In this document: piece after piece, positions 22,242 to 22,411 of the stretch
Position numbering within the stretch: position 1 is the first letter of the stretch
Layout of the letters: each line of letters starts with the position of its first letter
DNA from: Halieaceae bacterium UBA5085
Lineage (GTDB): Bacteria; Pseudomonadota; Gammaproteobacteria; Pseudomonadales; Halieaceae
Length of the DNA: 22,411 bases
Assembly: GCA_002414665.1 (NCBI GenBank)
Contig: DIAF01000029.1
Span: 1-22,411 of the forward strand
Direction of reading: 5' to 3'
The notes under the pieces: model-generated
Seen by the model: only the letters and a program-made list of their open reading frames with translations
Databases searched by the model: none
What the model was told of the DNA's origin: nothing
Made by a program: the position numbers and the translations under genes

Positions 22242-22411
22242 TTGCTTGGCATTCTAGGGAAGAAAAAGTCGGTGGCGGTGTTGGGGCTGGATATCAGTTC
22301 CACAACGGTCAAGCTGCTTGAGCTTAGCCAGTCCGGAGGGCGATATCGGGTAGAAAGTTACTCGGTCAGTTCCCTGCCGGTAGACGCGGTCATCGAGAAA
22401 AACGTGAACGA
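22242..22411 (+). CDS. pilM: Type IV pilus inner-membrane platform protein PilM, N-terminal fragment
   Basis: The first 56 codons before the window ends read LGILGKKKSVAVLGLDISST, then TVKLLELSQSGGRYRVESYS and AVIEKNVNE. This matches PilM, the actin-like (FtsA-fold) cytoplasmic protein that binds PilN and couples the type IV pilus assembly motor to the inner-membrane platform; GLDISST is its first nucleotide-binding motif. The start is a TTG with AGGA 7 nt upstream; no in-frame ATG or GTG precedes it at a sensible place. Divergence from mrcA is the known arrangement, with pilNOPQ expected beyond the window. Confidence 0.92.
   Translation, partial: MLGILGKKKSVAVLGLDISSTTVKLLELSQSGGRYRVESYSVSSLPVDAVIEKNVN

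Noticed and set aside
1..22411. Mobile elements, prophage, CRISPR arrays, tRNA or rRNA genes, toxin-antitoxin or defence systems
   Set aside because: None seen: every substantial gene is a recognised housekeeping or catabolic family, and no terminal inverted repeats, regularly spaced repeats or cloverleaf sequences were found by eye.

Overview
The window looks like ordinary core chromosome from a GC-rich gammaproteobacterium. The run priA-argS-SPOR gene-hslVU-DUF971-ubiEJB-hisIE-tatABC, followed on the other side by rpmE-maeB-mrcA-pilM, is close to the order I remember for Pseudomonas, but the phaC region that I recall between hslU and ubiE in Pseudomonas is absent. Protein wording and the gcdH / CoA-transferase / LysR module fit a marine gammaproteobacterium of the Cellvibrionales/Halieaceae type. 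That placement is inference from gene content and order; no marker gene was compared.

Layout. Positions 1-60 hold the last codons of pntB (membrane transhydrogenase), followed by a 15-bp perfect hairpin. Next is a short decayed stretch that still reads as pieces of an omega-amino-acid:pyruvate aminotransferase. From 317 to 3720 lies a glutarate/glutaryl-CoA module: a LysR regulator divergent from gcdH (glutaryl-CoA dehydrogenase), with gcdH overlapping a class III CoA-transferase. These would activate glutarate to glutaryl-CoA and oxidise and decarboxylate it to crotonyl-CoA, the end of lysine or glutarate breakdown.

From 3851 to 17760, fifteen genes lie on the minus strand. In transcription order they are priA (replication restart), argS (arginyl-tRNA synthetase), an FtsN-like SPOR protein, hslV and hslU (heat-shock protease, behind a near-consensus sigma-32 promoter), a DUF971 protein, ubiE-ubiJ-ubiB (ubiquinone synthesis), hisI-hisE (histidine steps 2 and 3), tatA-tatB-tatC (export of folded proteins) and an MsbA-like ABC exporter whose start overlaps the tatC stop. 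Many junctions are ATGA/GTGA/TAATG overlaps, which suggests translational coupling within sub-operons.

From 17761 onward, priA and rpmE are divergent around a small 15-bp tandem repeat. rpmE (zinc-type L31) has a structured leader and a strong terminator. maeB (short NADP malic enzyme) runs convergently into mrcA (PBP1A) with only 3 bp between the stop codons. mrcA is divergent from pilM (type IV pilus), whose first 56 codons close the window.

I see no transposon, prophage, CRISPR array, tRNA or rRNA, and no convincing novel system. The items most worth a second look are regulatory or evolutionary details: the sigma-32 promoter, the aminotransferase remnant, the rpmE leader, the repeat between the priA and rpmE promoters, the AT-rich LysR operator region, and two small protein oddities in HslV and UbiB.
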